Of a stretch of DNA of 21,060 nt, positions 15,272 to 21,060 are shown piece after piece. The DNA comes from Candidatus Bipolaricaulota bacterium (lineage in GTDB: Bacteria; Bipolaricaulota; Bipolaricaulia; UBA7950; UBA9294), in assembly GCA_021159105.1 (NCBI GenBank), contig JAGGSM010000028.1:1-21060 (forward strand). The letters run 5' to 3'. Positions within the stretch are counted from its first letter, which is position 1. Every line of letters starts with the position of its first letter. The notes under the pieces were generated by a model. It worked only from the letters and a program-made list of their open reading frames with translations, was not told the DNA's origin and ran no database searches. A program made the position numbers and the translations under genes.

Positions 15272-15284
15272 GAGGAGGGATGGA

Positions 15285-16163
15285 TTGCCAATTATCGACG
15301 GAAGAGCGATCGCCAGCAGACGTCGGGAAGCGCTGCGAGAGGAAGTGGCAAGATTGGCCGAAAGCGGGATCACGCCCACAATCGCTCCGATCATCGTTGG
15401 CGACGATCCATCGGCACGGCTCTACTACCGCGCCAAGGGCCGCCTCGCAAGAGAGCTCGGGATCGGGTACGCAGGGATCGAGTTACCAGCGCAGGTGTCG
15501 CAGGAGGAGCTACTCAGGAAGATCGATGATCTGAACAATGATCCACATATCGATGGCATATTCGTCGAGATGCCCCTCCCAAAACACATCTCGCGCGATG
15601 CTGTCGCGCGGTCGGTCTCACCGGACAAAGACGTCGATGGGATCACCCCACTGAGCCTCGGGACACTGATCGTTGCCAGTGCAAGCGCTGAGAGCTACCG
15701 CCAATTGCAGGAGACGGCTGGAGAGGCTCTTCCAGCGACAGCGCATGCGGTGATGGAGATCCTCCTGGAAGAGGGCGTGCAGCTGGCAGGTGCTAATGTT
15801 GTCGTGGTCGGCGATAGCCTCTCTGTTGGAAAGCCGCTCAGCCTCCTTATGCTCACCGAGCAGGCGACGGTCACCGTCTGTCACATAAGGACACGTTCCC
15901 TGAAGCAGCACACGAAAAGCGCTGACGTGCTGTGTGTCGCTGTTGGGCATCCTAACCTGATAACTCCCAGTATGGTGAAGAAGGGCGCGGTGGTGATCGA
16001 TATCGGGATAAACGCGACCGAGGATGGCGTGGTCGGGGACGTCGACTACGAAGGAGTTGCCCCACTCGCAGGGCTGATCACCCCCGTCCCGGGAGGAGTT
16101 GGCCCGATGACGACGACGATGATCATGCAGCACGTCGTAGCGCGGGCATCACACCGAGCCTGA
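15285..16163 (+). CDS. folD: FolD: methylenetetrahydrofolate dehydrogenase/cyclohydrolase, atypical motifs
   Basis: FolD interconverts 5,10-methylene-THF, methenyl-THF and 10-formyl-THF in one-carbon metabolism. A TTG start at 15285 is set by AGGAGG with a 6-base spacer, giving 292 residues. The catalytic region LYYRAKGRLARELGI (K51), DKDVDG (114-119) and PGGVGPMT (269-276) identify the family. Several normally fixed positions differ. VQLPLP reads VEMPLP (E95), PCTPxG reads PATAHA (150-155), and the cofactor loop GRSxxVGKP reads GDSLSVGKP (D177). The CHS of the next strand reads CHI (I201). Loss of Arg and Ser at the two places that hold the NADP 2'-phosphate suggests NAD+ use, which is inference from known FolD/MTHFD structures. 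The gene starts 13 bases after the stop of the lptF-lptD fusion and is probably co-transcribed with it. Confidence 0.92.
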   Translation: MPIIDGRAIASRRREALREEVARLAESGITPTIAPIIVGDDPSARLYYRAKGRLARELGIGYAGIELPAQVSQEELLRKIDDLNNDPHIDGIFVEMPLPKHISRDAVARSVSPDKDVDGITPLSLGTLIVASASAESYRQLQETAGEALPATAHAVMEILLEEGVQLAGANVVVVGDSLSVGKPLSLLMLTEQATVTVCHIRTRSLKQHTKSADVLCVAVGHPNLITPSMVKKGAVVIDIGINATEDGVVGDVDYEGVAPLAGLITPVPGGVGPMTTTMIMQHVVARASHRA

Positions 16164-16184
16164 TAATTCCTTGCTCGATCCGGC

Positions 16185-16213
16185 TTGACATAGCCCCCTC
16201 TTCGACATATACT
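16185..16213 (+). promoter_or_regulatory. Near-consensus sigma-70-like promoter for the DUF5320-type gene
   Basis: TTGACA (16185-16190), a 17-base spacer and TATACT (16208-16213) make this the best promoter match in the window: 6 of 6 and 5 of 6 bases. The predicted start near 16220 leaves a leader of about 28 bases that contains the GGAGGTGG SD. High expression is expected. Confidence 0.8.
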
Positions 16214-16247
16214 GTGCATATGCTATAAATAGTAATGGAGGTGGATT

Positions 16248-16586
16248 ATGCCATTAGGAGATCGCACAGGACCGCGGGGCCTAGGCCCAAGAACCGGTCG
16301 TGGATTGGGATACTGCAGTGGAAGTCCTGTCCCAGGGTACATGAACAACTGGGGCGGACGCGGTGGCGGATTCGGCCGTGGCGGCGGTTGGGGTGGAGGC
16401 TTCGGCCGTGGCTATGGAAGAGGTATCGGCTGGGGATACGGTGCCGTATACGCACCACCCGTCTACAACACTGATCCACAGGCTCGGGCAAGCGCGCTAC
16501 GCGCCCAGGCCGATGAGCTCAAGATCGCTTTGGAGAACATCCAAAAAGAGCTGGATAACATAGACAAGAGCAATACGGACCAGTAG
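16248..16586 (+). CDS. DUF5320-type small Gly/Arg/Trp-rich protein with C-terminal coiled coil
   Basis: A 112-residue protein of unknown function. The N terminus MPLGDRTGPRGLGPRTGRGLGY, followed by a cysteine and PGYM, matches the DUF5320 pattern (MPRGDxTGPxGxGPxTGRGxGYC) seen in anaerobic bacteria and archaea. There it often neighbours iron-sulfur or Mo/Fe-cofactor proteins of the Mrp or NifX type. A low-complexity Gly/Arg/Trp/Tyr stretch (about 35-67) follows. The last 35 residues (from DPQARASALRAQADELKIAL) form a heptad-like helix suited to oligomerisation. GGAGGTGG at 16237-16244 is an excellent SD for the ATG. The gene is monocistronic, with its own strong promoter and an intrinsic terminator directly behind it. 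No iron-sulfur partner gene is nearby. Family call is from memory of the motif. Confidence 0.82.
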   Translation: MPLGDRTGPRGLGPRTGRGLGYCSGSPVPGYMNNWGGRGGGFGRGGGWGGGFGRGYGRGIGWGYGAVYAPPVYNTDPQARASALRAQADELKIALENIQKELDNIDKSNTDQ

Positions 16587-16590
16587 CAAA

Positions 16591-16622
16591 AAGCGGCCCC
16601 GCCAAACTGGCGGGGCCCTTTT
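16591..16622. terminator. Bidirectional intrinsic terminator
   Basis: A perfect 10-bp stem, GGCCCCGCCA (16595-16604) with loop AAC and TGGCGGGGCC (16608-16617), is followed by CTTTT on the plus strand. On the minus strand the same stem is followed by GCTTTTT. It therefore can end both the DUF5320-type transcript and the converging transcript of the PKD-domain gene. Confidence 0.9.
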
Positions 16623-16657
16623 CTCTGAAATCACCTTGGACTGACTGACAGATCTAC

Positions 16658-17464
16658 CTAGCCCCCGCAGCCGCACCCACCGTCTGAAGAACCATTTCCC
16701 TGTTCCTTTATCGCCCTCACCTTGTAATCGATGCTCGCCACGACGGTCTTCCCGCGCGAGTCGACCACCGATAGCTCGATCTTGTACGTGCCAGCCTGTG
16801 TGAAGGCATGACGGATTGTGCATCGATTCGAGGTTTCCATCCCTCCCAGGTCCCAACTGTAGCTCACTATCTCCCCGTCGGGATCGTAGGAAGCAAGAGC
16901 CATGAACGTGACTTCCTGTCCTACGAGGCTGTGTGTCGGGACCACGCGGATGGACGCGACTGGCGAAGCGTTTTCCGGAAGGGAAACCTCCGAGGCGAAC
17001 CTCACGTACTCCTTCTCAAACCACATCTGGCCACCCGCATCGACGAAACTCGGCACATGCCCAAGGATCTTCTGAGACTTGCCCAGCGCGGGTGATGCCT
17101 CTACTGGGACCCACGCCATGCGTGTCGGTAGGGGAACACCCACTAACACCCAGACATGCTCGCCCTCTGGCCATCCTTCCTGAGAAACAAGGCGGGTTGT
17201 GTAACCTCTTGAGGCGAGCACTCCCGCGGTGTAGGCGGCAAAGTCTTGGCTCATCCATTCAGTCGTGGAGAAGTAGCGTTTAGATCCAAGAGCGTAGTCG
17301 CTCAATATGTCCTGCAAGTTGCTTATCTGCGCTTGCAACGCCGCAAGCTCGCTGGCGGAGTATGCACTCGTGTTTGGTGAAAGTACAGCGGGTCCGTCGG
17401 TGCCGATGACAGGCAAGCAGAAGACCCCTATGATCAACACCGCCAGATAGAGTTGTTTGGTCAT
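16658..17464 (-). CDS. Secreted protein: Cys-less transglutaminase-like domain, PKD domain, Cys/Gly tail
   Basis: A 268-residue exported protein of unknown function. A signal peptide (1-22) precedes a short coiled coil (38-56). Residues about 62-125 resemble the transglutaminase-like cysteine-peptidase fold: MSQDFAAYTAGVLASRGYTTRLV, then EHVWVLV with H103, then AWVPVEA with E122. In active relatives the first motif reads CxDFA; here serine 72 stands at the cysteine position, so catalysis is doubtful. A PKD beta-sandwich domain spans about 166-252 (SYDPDGEIVSYSWDLG and AGTYKIELSVVDSRG). The last residues are GSSDGGCGCGG, a flexible tail with two cysteines that could bind metal, crosslink or be modified. 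AAGGAGGG lies 6 bases before the ATG. The gene is 64 bases downstream of the antiporter gene on the same strand and ends facing the bidirectional terminator. Confidence 0.75.
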   Translation of the reverse strand: MTKQLYLAVLIIGVFCLPVIGTDGPAVLSPNTSAYSASELAALQAQISNLQDILSDYALGSKRYFSTTEWMSQDFAAYTAGVLASRGYTTRLVSQEGWPEGEHVWVLVGVPLPTRMAWVPVEASPALGKSQKILGHVPSFVDAGGQMWFEKEYVRFASEVSLPENASPVASIRVVPTHSLVGQEVTFMALASYDPDGEIVSYSWDLGGMETSNRCTIRHAFTQAGTYKIELSVVDSRGKTVVASIDYKVRAIKEQGNGSSDGGCGCGG

Positions 17465-17528
17465 TTCTTCCCTCCTTGTCCATCCAGTATAGCAGAATTA
17501 AGGGAGGAATGCTCGTTTTGGCATACGA

Positions 17529-18770
17529 CTATTGCCCTTCTGTGTGGTGCCCGAAATCGGGGAGTTCTCCTGCCTTCTGTAGCGCCAGTTTTGAGGTGAT
17601 CGGCCCGATCAGCTCGTGAATGACCGTCGCCCCGATCGTCACGCTGACAATGATGTTGCTGATATTGGAGAACGCCGGGTTCTGCCGCATGATGAGTGCG
17701 AGACCGATAACGATCCCTCCCTGCGGGAGGAGACCCCAACCCGTGTATCTGCGCACTGTGTGCGTGGCGTGGGCCAAGCTCGCCCCAGCGAACGTCCCGC
17801 TGAGTTTGCCAATAGCGCGAAAGACGACAAAGAGCAAGACAAGCGGGAGGAACTTGACCAAAACCGAGAAATCAAGGTACATGCCACTGATCGTGAAAAA
17901 GAGGACGAACACGAGCGGCTCAGCGTAGTCCTCGATGAGGCGGAAGATGCGATCACGCTGTCGTCCGAAGTTGACCACCGTGATCCCCACCGTCATAGTG
18001 GCCAGCAACTGGTCGAGGTCGAGTAGGCTGGCGATGCCGTAGCAGAGAGAAAGGATGGCGAGGATGATAACGATATGCAAGCCCTCGGGAGCATTACGAA
18101 ATACACTGGTGGCGAAGTGAAACAGTAGTCCGCAAGCCACACCAAGGGCGATCGATGCAGCTATGAGCCCGAGCGGTGTGAGGAGCGATCCGACTTGAAG
18201 AGACGTATTCGCACTGAACACAGCAGCAAGAGCGGTGGCAACACTGAAATTCATGATTCCGAGGGCATCATCGAGTGCAGCAACCCCCATGACAGTGAAT
18301 GATACTGGTCCTTTCGCCTTGTACTGGTGCATGACCGCAAGCGTCGCCGATGGATCGGTGGGAGAAGCGAGCGCACCAAGCAGAAGGCCCAATGGCAGGT
18401 ATGTCGCCATGAACGTTGCACCTTGAATGTGAGCGATAAAAGGAAGTGCGATCAAGGAGCCAATTGTCACCATGAACGCAGCAAGCTCCGCCTCTCCCAG
18501 CGCGATGAATGCGATTCCCTTCCCAAGTTCCTTCAACGGACCAAGAGCAAGTGTGCCACCAACAGAGAACGTGAGGAGAGCAAGAGAGACATTTGTGATC
18601 GGCTCCGATGCCTGCACAAACGAGACTGGCACAATGTGAAAGACCTCAGGATTGAGCAGAACGCCTGCTAGGATGTACCCTGTAACACGGGGAAATCCCA
18701 GCTTCTCTCCCAGCTCCCCCAGTATGATCCCCGTGGTGAGTGTTATACCAAGTATTAACAGTGTGTTCAT
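17529..18770 (-). CDS. CPA2-type cation:proton antiporter (Na+/H+ exchanger family)
   Basis: An inner-membrane monovalent cation:proton antiporter of 413 residues with about 12 hydrophobic spans. The family features are the broken-helix motif ASPTDPSATLAV (135-146) and the ion-binding pair D167-D168 in ALDDALGI. A double Asp at this place is typical of electrogenic Na+/H+ exchangers such as NapA; electroneutral members carry Asn-Asp. There is no cytosolic RCK/TrkA-N domain, so it is a bare exchanger and not a KefB/KefC type channel. The C-terminal span region VSVTIGATVIHELIGPITSKLAL is also typical. GAGGT precedes the ATG by about 8 bases. It is divergent from the ROK regulator gene, and the PKD-domain secreted protein gene follows 64 bases downstream. 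Confidence 0.9.
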   Translation of the reverse strand: MNTLLILGITLTTGIILGELGEKLGFPRVTGYILAGVLLNPEVFHIVPVSFVQASEPITNVSLALLTFSVGGTLALGPLKELGKGIAFIALGEAELAAFMVTIGSLIALPFIAHIQGATFMATYLPLGLLLGALASPTDPSATLAVMHQYKAKGPVSFTVMGVAALDDALGIMNFSVATALAAVFSANTSLQVGSLLTPLGLIAASIALGVACGLLFHFATSVFRNAPEGLHIVIILAILSLCYGIASLLDLDQLLATMTVGITVVNFGRQRDRIFRLIEDYAEPLVFVLFFTISGMYLDFSVLVKFLPLVLLFVVFRAIGKLSGTFAGASLAHATHTVRRYTGWGLLPQGGIVIGLALIMRQNPAFSNISNIIVSVTIGATVIHELIGPITSKLALQKAGELPDFGHHTEGQ

Positions 18771-18830
18771 GAGTGATACCTCGTTGTAGACGTTCTAACG
18801 TGAAGTGTTATCCATGGTGGTTTTCCTGGA

Positions 18831-18859
18831 AGTGTACGCCCACTCGCAGGCATTGGCAA
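18831..18859 (-). promoter_or_regulatory. Probable antiporter promoter
   Basis: On the minus strand TTGCCA (18859-18854), a 17-base spacer and TACACT (18836-18831) match 5 of 6 and 4 of 6 consensus bases. A start near 18824 would give a leader of roughly 55 bases before the antiporter ATG. Confidence 0.45.
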
Positions 18860-18984
18860 CAACAGATGACCGGATCCAAGGGCGTATTTTCCACTCTTGA
18901 GCTAGAGAGAACCGACAATACGCACGTCAAAGGACACGACCGATCAACGCAGGCCGCTTGGCGTCGTTGTTTTGTCCCTTCCTC

Positions 18985-19013
18985 TTGACTATCGGTGGCG
19001 ATTGTGCTAGAGT
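18985..19013 (+). promoter_or_regulatory. Probable ROK regulator promoter
   Basis: TTGACT (18985-18990), a 17-base spacer and TAGAGT (19008-19013) match 5 of 6 and 4 of 6 consensus bases. The predicted start is near 19020, immediately before the inverted repeat at 19026-19048, a layout expected for repression by a protein bound just downstream of the start site. Confidence 0.55.
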
Positions 19014-19025
19014 AATGTTAGATTC

Positions 19026-19048
19026 TTTTACAAAAGATCGTTGTAAAA
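19026..19048. promoter_or_regulatory. Perfect 8-bp inverted repeat, candidate ROK operator
   Basis: TTTTACAA (19026-19033) and TTGTAAAA (19041-19048) are exact inverted copies with a 7-base spacer. A 15-base centre-to-centre distance suits a dimeric winged-helix repressor only roughly, but position just after the predicted transcript start of the ROK gene argues for autoregulation. A single TTGTAAAA half-site recurs at 20268-20275, before the binding-protein gene. Confidence 0.6.
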
Positions 19049-19078
19049 TGTACAGCGAATACATTGCAGAAGGGGCAT

Positions 19079-20203
19079 ATGCCACACGACGCCGTTACGA
19101 CGCAGAAGGTGAGAGAGAACAACGTCATTCGTGTCCTGCTTGCGTTGAAAGAGCGGTCTCCCCTTACAAGGAACGACCTCTGTAAATCCCTCAACCTCAG
19201 CCGCCCGACAGTTGAGATGGCGATCGCAAGCCTCCTTTCCAAGGATCTAGTGATGCGCAACGGACATGGGCCGTCCGAAGGTGGACGGCGCGCTGAACTC
19301 TTTGCGTTCAACAACGCCGCTCGCTATGCCATAGGAGGCGACCTGGAGCTTCCGGAGCTGAACATTACCCTCTGCGAGCTAGATGGGTCGGTTATTCACT
19401 CAGAGACCTCAACACTGCAGGAAGAAGATCTCGTCAAACCGGAGAAGGCGCTATCTGTTGTGGTAGGAAAGATCGAACGAATGCTCGAAAGTGTTGGGAA
19501 GAACATCGGCCAGATTGTCGGTATGGGATTGGGAGTCCCCGCCTTCCTGAAAGGGGATACCATAACAATATCCGGTCAGAACCTTCCCCAATGGAAAGAA
19601 GTGCCGCTGCGCGGAATCCTGCAAGAGAAACTGAACATTCCGGTGTTCATCGACAATGACGTCAACTTCATGGCGCTGGCAGAGGATCACCTGATGGGCT
19701 ACACGGACACGGTCCTGAGCTACATCGCGCTGAGGAAGGGCGTCAAGAACGATATCCGCATGGGGGGTAGCACCCTAGTCGAAGGGAAGGTCTTCCACGG
19801 AGGATGCGGGAATGCTGCCTCCCTACAGCATGCTTACGTGGAAGTGGCTGACATGGAACGGAGGAACGAACTTGCTGCGACACCTGCAATATCGGCCGAC
19901 GCTCTCGGCCGGAGCATCGCTTCATCCCTTCTCGAACCGATTAAGCAGATGGTCAGGTTATTCGATCCAAACAGGCTCGTTATCAATGCGCGCGTTCTTG
20001 GCTCAGCGGAGCAGGCCTTCATCGATCAGATATCGACCCAGCTTAGCCGCCAGCTGTGTGGCGAGTTTGATTGGGAAATCGAAGTCTGTCGCGCTCAGGA
20101 TCAATCGTATGGTTGCGCGCGGGGAGGGGCCATCTACGTGTTGCAGAGATTGTTCACTCGATCGGACGAATTGATGAGTAAGTTAGTTGCCTCTCCATCC
20201 TAG
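19079..20203 (+). CDS. ROK-family transcriptional regulator (sugar-responsive repressor type)
   Basis: A 374-residue regulator with an N-terminal winged helix-turn-helix (about 12-65, with LTRNDLCKSLNLSRPTVEMAIASLLSKDLV) and a C-terminal sugar-kinase-like ROK domain. GMGLGVPAF (148-156), VFIDNDVNFMALAE (189-202) and GKVFHGG (236-242) mark the ROK fold. Two hallmarks are missing. The phosphate-binding DxGxT segment near the start of the ROK domain reads GGDLELPELNIT. The ExGH sugar contact and the CxCGxxGCxE zinc site are replaced by CGNAASLQH. It should therefore be a non-catalytic, probably zinc-free sensor. The ATG at 19079 is preceded by AGAAGGGG; an in-frame TTG at 19064 is less likely. 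The operator-like repeat lies in its leader and a sugar-binding protein gene follows, so it probably controls sugar uptake. Confidence 0.9.
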   Translation: MPHDAVTTQKVRENNVIRVLLALKERSPLTRNDLCKSLNLSRPTVEMAIASLLSKDLVMRNGHGPSEGGRRAELFAFNNAARYAIGGDLELPELNITLCELDGSVIHSETSTLQEEDLVKPEKALSVVVGKIERMLESVGKNIGQIVGMGLGVPAFLKGDTITISGQNLPQWKEVPLRGILQEKLNIPVFIDNDVNFMALAEDHLMGYTDTVLSYIALRKGVKNDIRMGGSTLVEGKVFHGGCGNAASLQHAYVEVADMERRNELAATPAISADALGRSIASSLLEPIKQMVRLFDPNRLVINARVLGSAEQAFIDQISTQLSRQLCGEFDWEIEVCRAQDQSYGCARGGAIYVLQRLFTRSDELMSKLVASPS

Positions 20204-20208
20204 ACTAG

Positions 20209-20219
20209 AAGGAGGTGAT
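20209..20219 (+). promoter_or_regulatory. Full-length Shine-Dalgarno sequence without an obvious gene
   Basis: AAGGAGGTGAT pairs along 11 bases with the usual 3' end of 16S rRNA, stronger than any annotated gene's site here. It lies just after the ROK stop codon and 76 bases before the next clear gene. A TTG sits 6 bases after its AGGAGG core. Confidence 0.6.
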
Positions 20220-20221
20220 AG

Positions 20222-20341
20222 TTGGGGGTAATAGCAGATGAGAATTGTGTTCTTGCAAGGAATGGCGTTGTAAAAAACATAAGGAGGCTTAGAGATGTCA
20301 AAACGTGTGGTGACTTTCTTGTTAGTAGTTTCACTTATTAG
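20222..20341 (+). CDS. Possible 39-residue leader ORF overlapping the binding-protein start
   Basis: Starting at the TTG correctly spaced from the full-length SD, a frame of 39 codons runs to a TAG at 20339-20341, ending in DFLVSSFTY. It passes through the SD and start codon of the binding-protein gene in another frame, so its translation could modulate that gene's initiation. The peptide resembles nothing I recognise. The only evidence for coding is the SD and the TTG spacing, which is the same arrangement as folD. A shorter alternative is an ATG at 20238 encoding 11 residues. Confidence 0.22.
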   Translation: MGVIADENCVLARNGVVKNIRRLRDVKTCGDFLVSSFTY

Positions 20342-21060
20342 TGTTGTCGGTCTGCTGGGTTTTTCCCAACAAAAGGTAACCGTTGCTGTAGTATGGAGCG
20401 GAACAGAACTTGAAGCGTTCGAGAAGGCATTGGTCCCGTTCGAGCAAGACACGGGAATCGATGTTGTCGTCGAGAGTGTGGGCCGAGATTTGCCGGCAGT
20501 GCTCGTCACGCGATTGGCCGCTGGGAATCCGCCGGATGTGGCAGCCATGCCAAACCCGGGACAGATGAAGGAGTTCGCCGATCAGGGAGCGCTCGTCGCG
20601 CTGAACGGAATCGTCGATCTCTCGGAATCACCTAAGGCATTCGTCGATCTAGCGAGCGTTGGTGATAAGGTGTACGGAGTGTTCATCTCCGCTGACCTCA
20701 AGAGTTTAGTCTGGTATAACCCGAAGGCCTTCGCGGCAAAGGGTTACAAAGTACCGAAGAGCTGGCCAGAGCTAATCGCTTTGTCCAACAAGATCGTCGC
20801 TGACGGAGGAACCCCGTGGGCACTAGGAATGGAATCTGGTGCCGCAAGCGGTTGGGTCGGCACAGACTGGATCGAGGATATCATGCTCCGTACCGCTGGA
20901 CCAGATGTCTACGATAAGTGGGTCGCGCACGAAATCCCGTGGACGGACCCACGAGTGAAGAAGGCCTTTGAGTACTTTGGCCAGATCGTGAATACTCCTG
21001 GGTATATCTACGGCGGAGCAACCGGAGCGCTGACAATCTTCTTCGGCGATTCGCCGAACG
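20295..21060 (+). CDS. Sugar ABC transporter substrate-binding protein, partial (runs off window)
   Basis: The first 255 residues of a family 1 extracellular solute-binding protein. An ATG at 20295 has AAGGAGG 7 bases upstream. A signal peptide (about 1-24, MSKRVVTFLLVVSLISVVGL) has no lipobox cysteine, so the product should be a soluble periplasmic protein. Typical segments follow: VTVAVVWSGTELEAFEKALV, LAAGNPPDVAAMPNPGQM, YGVFISADLKSLVWYNPKAF, VPKSWPELIALSNKIVADG, and TDWIEDIMLRTAGPDVYDKW followed by IPWTDPRVKKAFEYFG. The last two resemble alpha-glucoside (AglE-like) binding proteins more than maltose-binding ones. It lies 91 bases downstream of the ROK regulator with no terminator between, and permease genes would be expected beyond the window edge. 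The sugar specificity is inference from segment likeness only. Confidence 0.9.
   Translation, partial: MSKRVVTFLLVVSLISVVGLLGFSQQKVTVAVVWSGTELEAFEKALVPFEQDTGIDVVVESVGRDLPAVLVTRLAAGNPPDVAAMPNPGQMKEFADQGALVALNGIVDLSESPKAFVDLASVGDKVYGVFISADLKSLVWYNPKAFAAKGYKVPKSWPELIALSNKIVADGGTPWALGMESGAASGWVGTDWIEDIMLRTAGPDVYDKWVAHEIPWTDPRVKKAFEYFGQIVNTPGYIYGGATGALTIFFGDSPN

Larger units (their letters stand above)
18771..19078. other. 308-base divergent intergenic region
   Basis: This gap between the antiporter (minus) and the ROK regulator (plus) holds no convincing gene. It contains a promoter candidate for each direction, the 23-bp inverted repeat in the ROK leader, and a perfect 7-bp inverted repeat GCGTATT/AATACGC (18882-18888 and 18917-18923) 28 bases apart. 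The last has no evident role. Confidence 0.7.

Noticed and set aside
16658..16700. The GGCGCGG C-terminal end as a radical-SAM-modified peptide (CGCGG-type RiPP) precursor
   Set aside because: No peptide-modifying radical-SAM gene lies nearby (miaB is an ordinary tRNA enzyme), and the protein is a large secreted PKD protein, not a short precursor.
17465..17528. A promoter for the PKD-domain gene, based on TATACT at 17491-17486
   Set aside because: A -10-like box is present, but nothing like TTGACA lies 16-18 bases upstream, so read-through from the antiporter gene is as likely.
18882..18923. Inverted repeat GCGTATT/AATACGC with a 28-base spacer
   Set aside because: Arms of 7 bases at this distance can occur by chance in 300 bases, and no promoter element is centred on it.

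Overview
The window looks like a chromosomal segment of a diderm (outer-membrane) bacterium of fairly high GC content. The reasons are an LptF-type permease joined to an LptD-type outer-membrane barrel, plus Rho, MurA and a LysM/M23 envelope peptidase, and many GTG and TTG starts behind good Shine-Dalgarno (SD) sites. The mix of housekeeping genes with a FolD that appears built for NAD+ would suit an anaerobe from a poorly cultivated deep-branching phylum such as Bipolaricaulota. That placement is only a guess. I saw no tRNA, rRNA, CRISPR array, insertion sequence or phage gene.

Left part (1-11953, all minus strand, read right to left). miaB, a PfkB-family sugar kinase, a CBS-pair protein and a DinG helicase are packed with overlaps or gaps of 4-15 bases. 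A near-consensus promoter overlapping the dinG stop then starts a second unit: a family 2 glycosyltransferase, rpiB, a CaCA cation exchanger, rho, a LysM/M23 peptidase, murA and hflX. The last four overlap, abut or nearly abut. hflX is cut short near the window edge by two in-frame stop codons, before the G4 motif.

Middle (11954-16163). miaB and a very long plus-strand gene diverge from a 126-base spacer that carries promoter-like elements for both. The long gene is the most striking item: one uninterrupted reading frame encodes a six-span LptF/LptG-type permease, then a signal-peptide-like segment, then a complete OstA/LptD-like protein. The inner-membrane motor and outer-membrane barrel of lipid export may therefore be made as one polypeptide. 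folD follows directly, with a TTG start and substitutions at the NADP phosphate-binding and active-site motifs.

Right part (16164-21060). A small Gly/Arg-rich DUF5320-type gene has its own near-consensus promoter and ends in a bidirectional terminator. It converges with a minus-strand pair: a CPA2-type cation:proton antiporter with an Asp-Asp motif, and downstream of it a secreted protein with a Cys-less transglutaminase-like domain, a PKD domain and a Cys/Gly tail. Divergent from the antiporter is a ROK-family regulator with a perfect inverted repeat in its own leader. It is followed by a sugar ABC transporter substrate-binding protein that runs off the window. A half-site of the same repeat lies just before that gene, so the regulator probably controls the transporter as well as itself.
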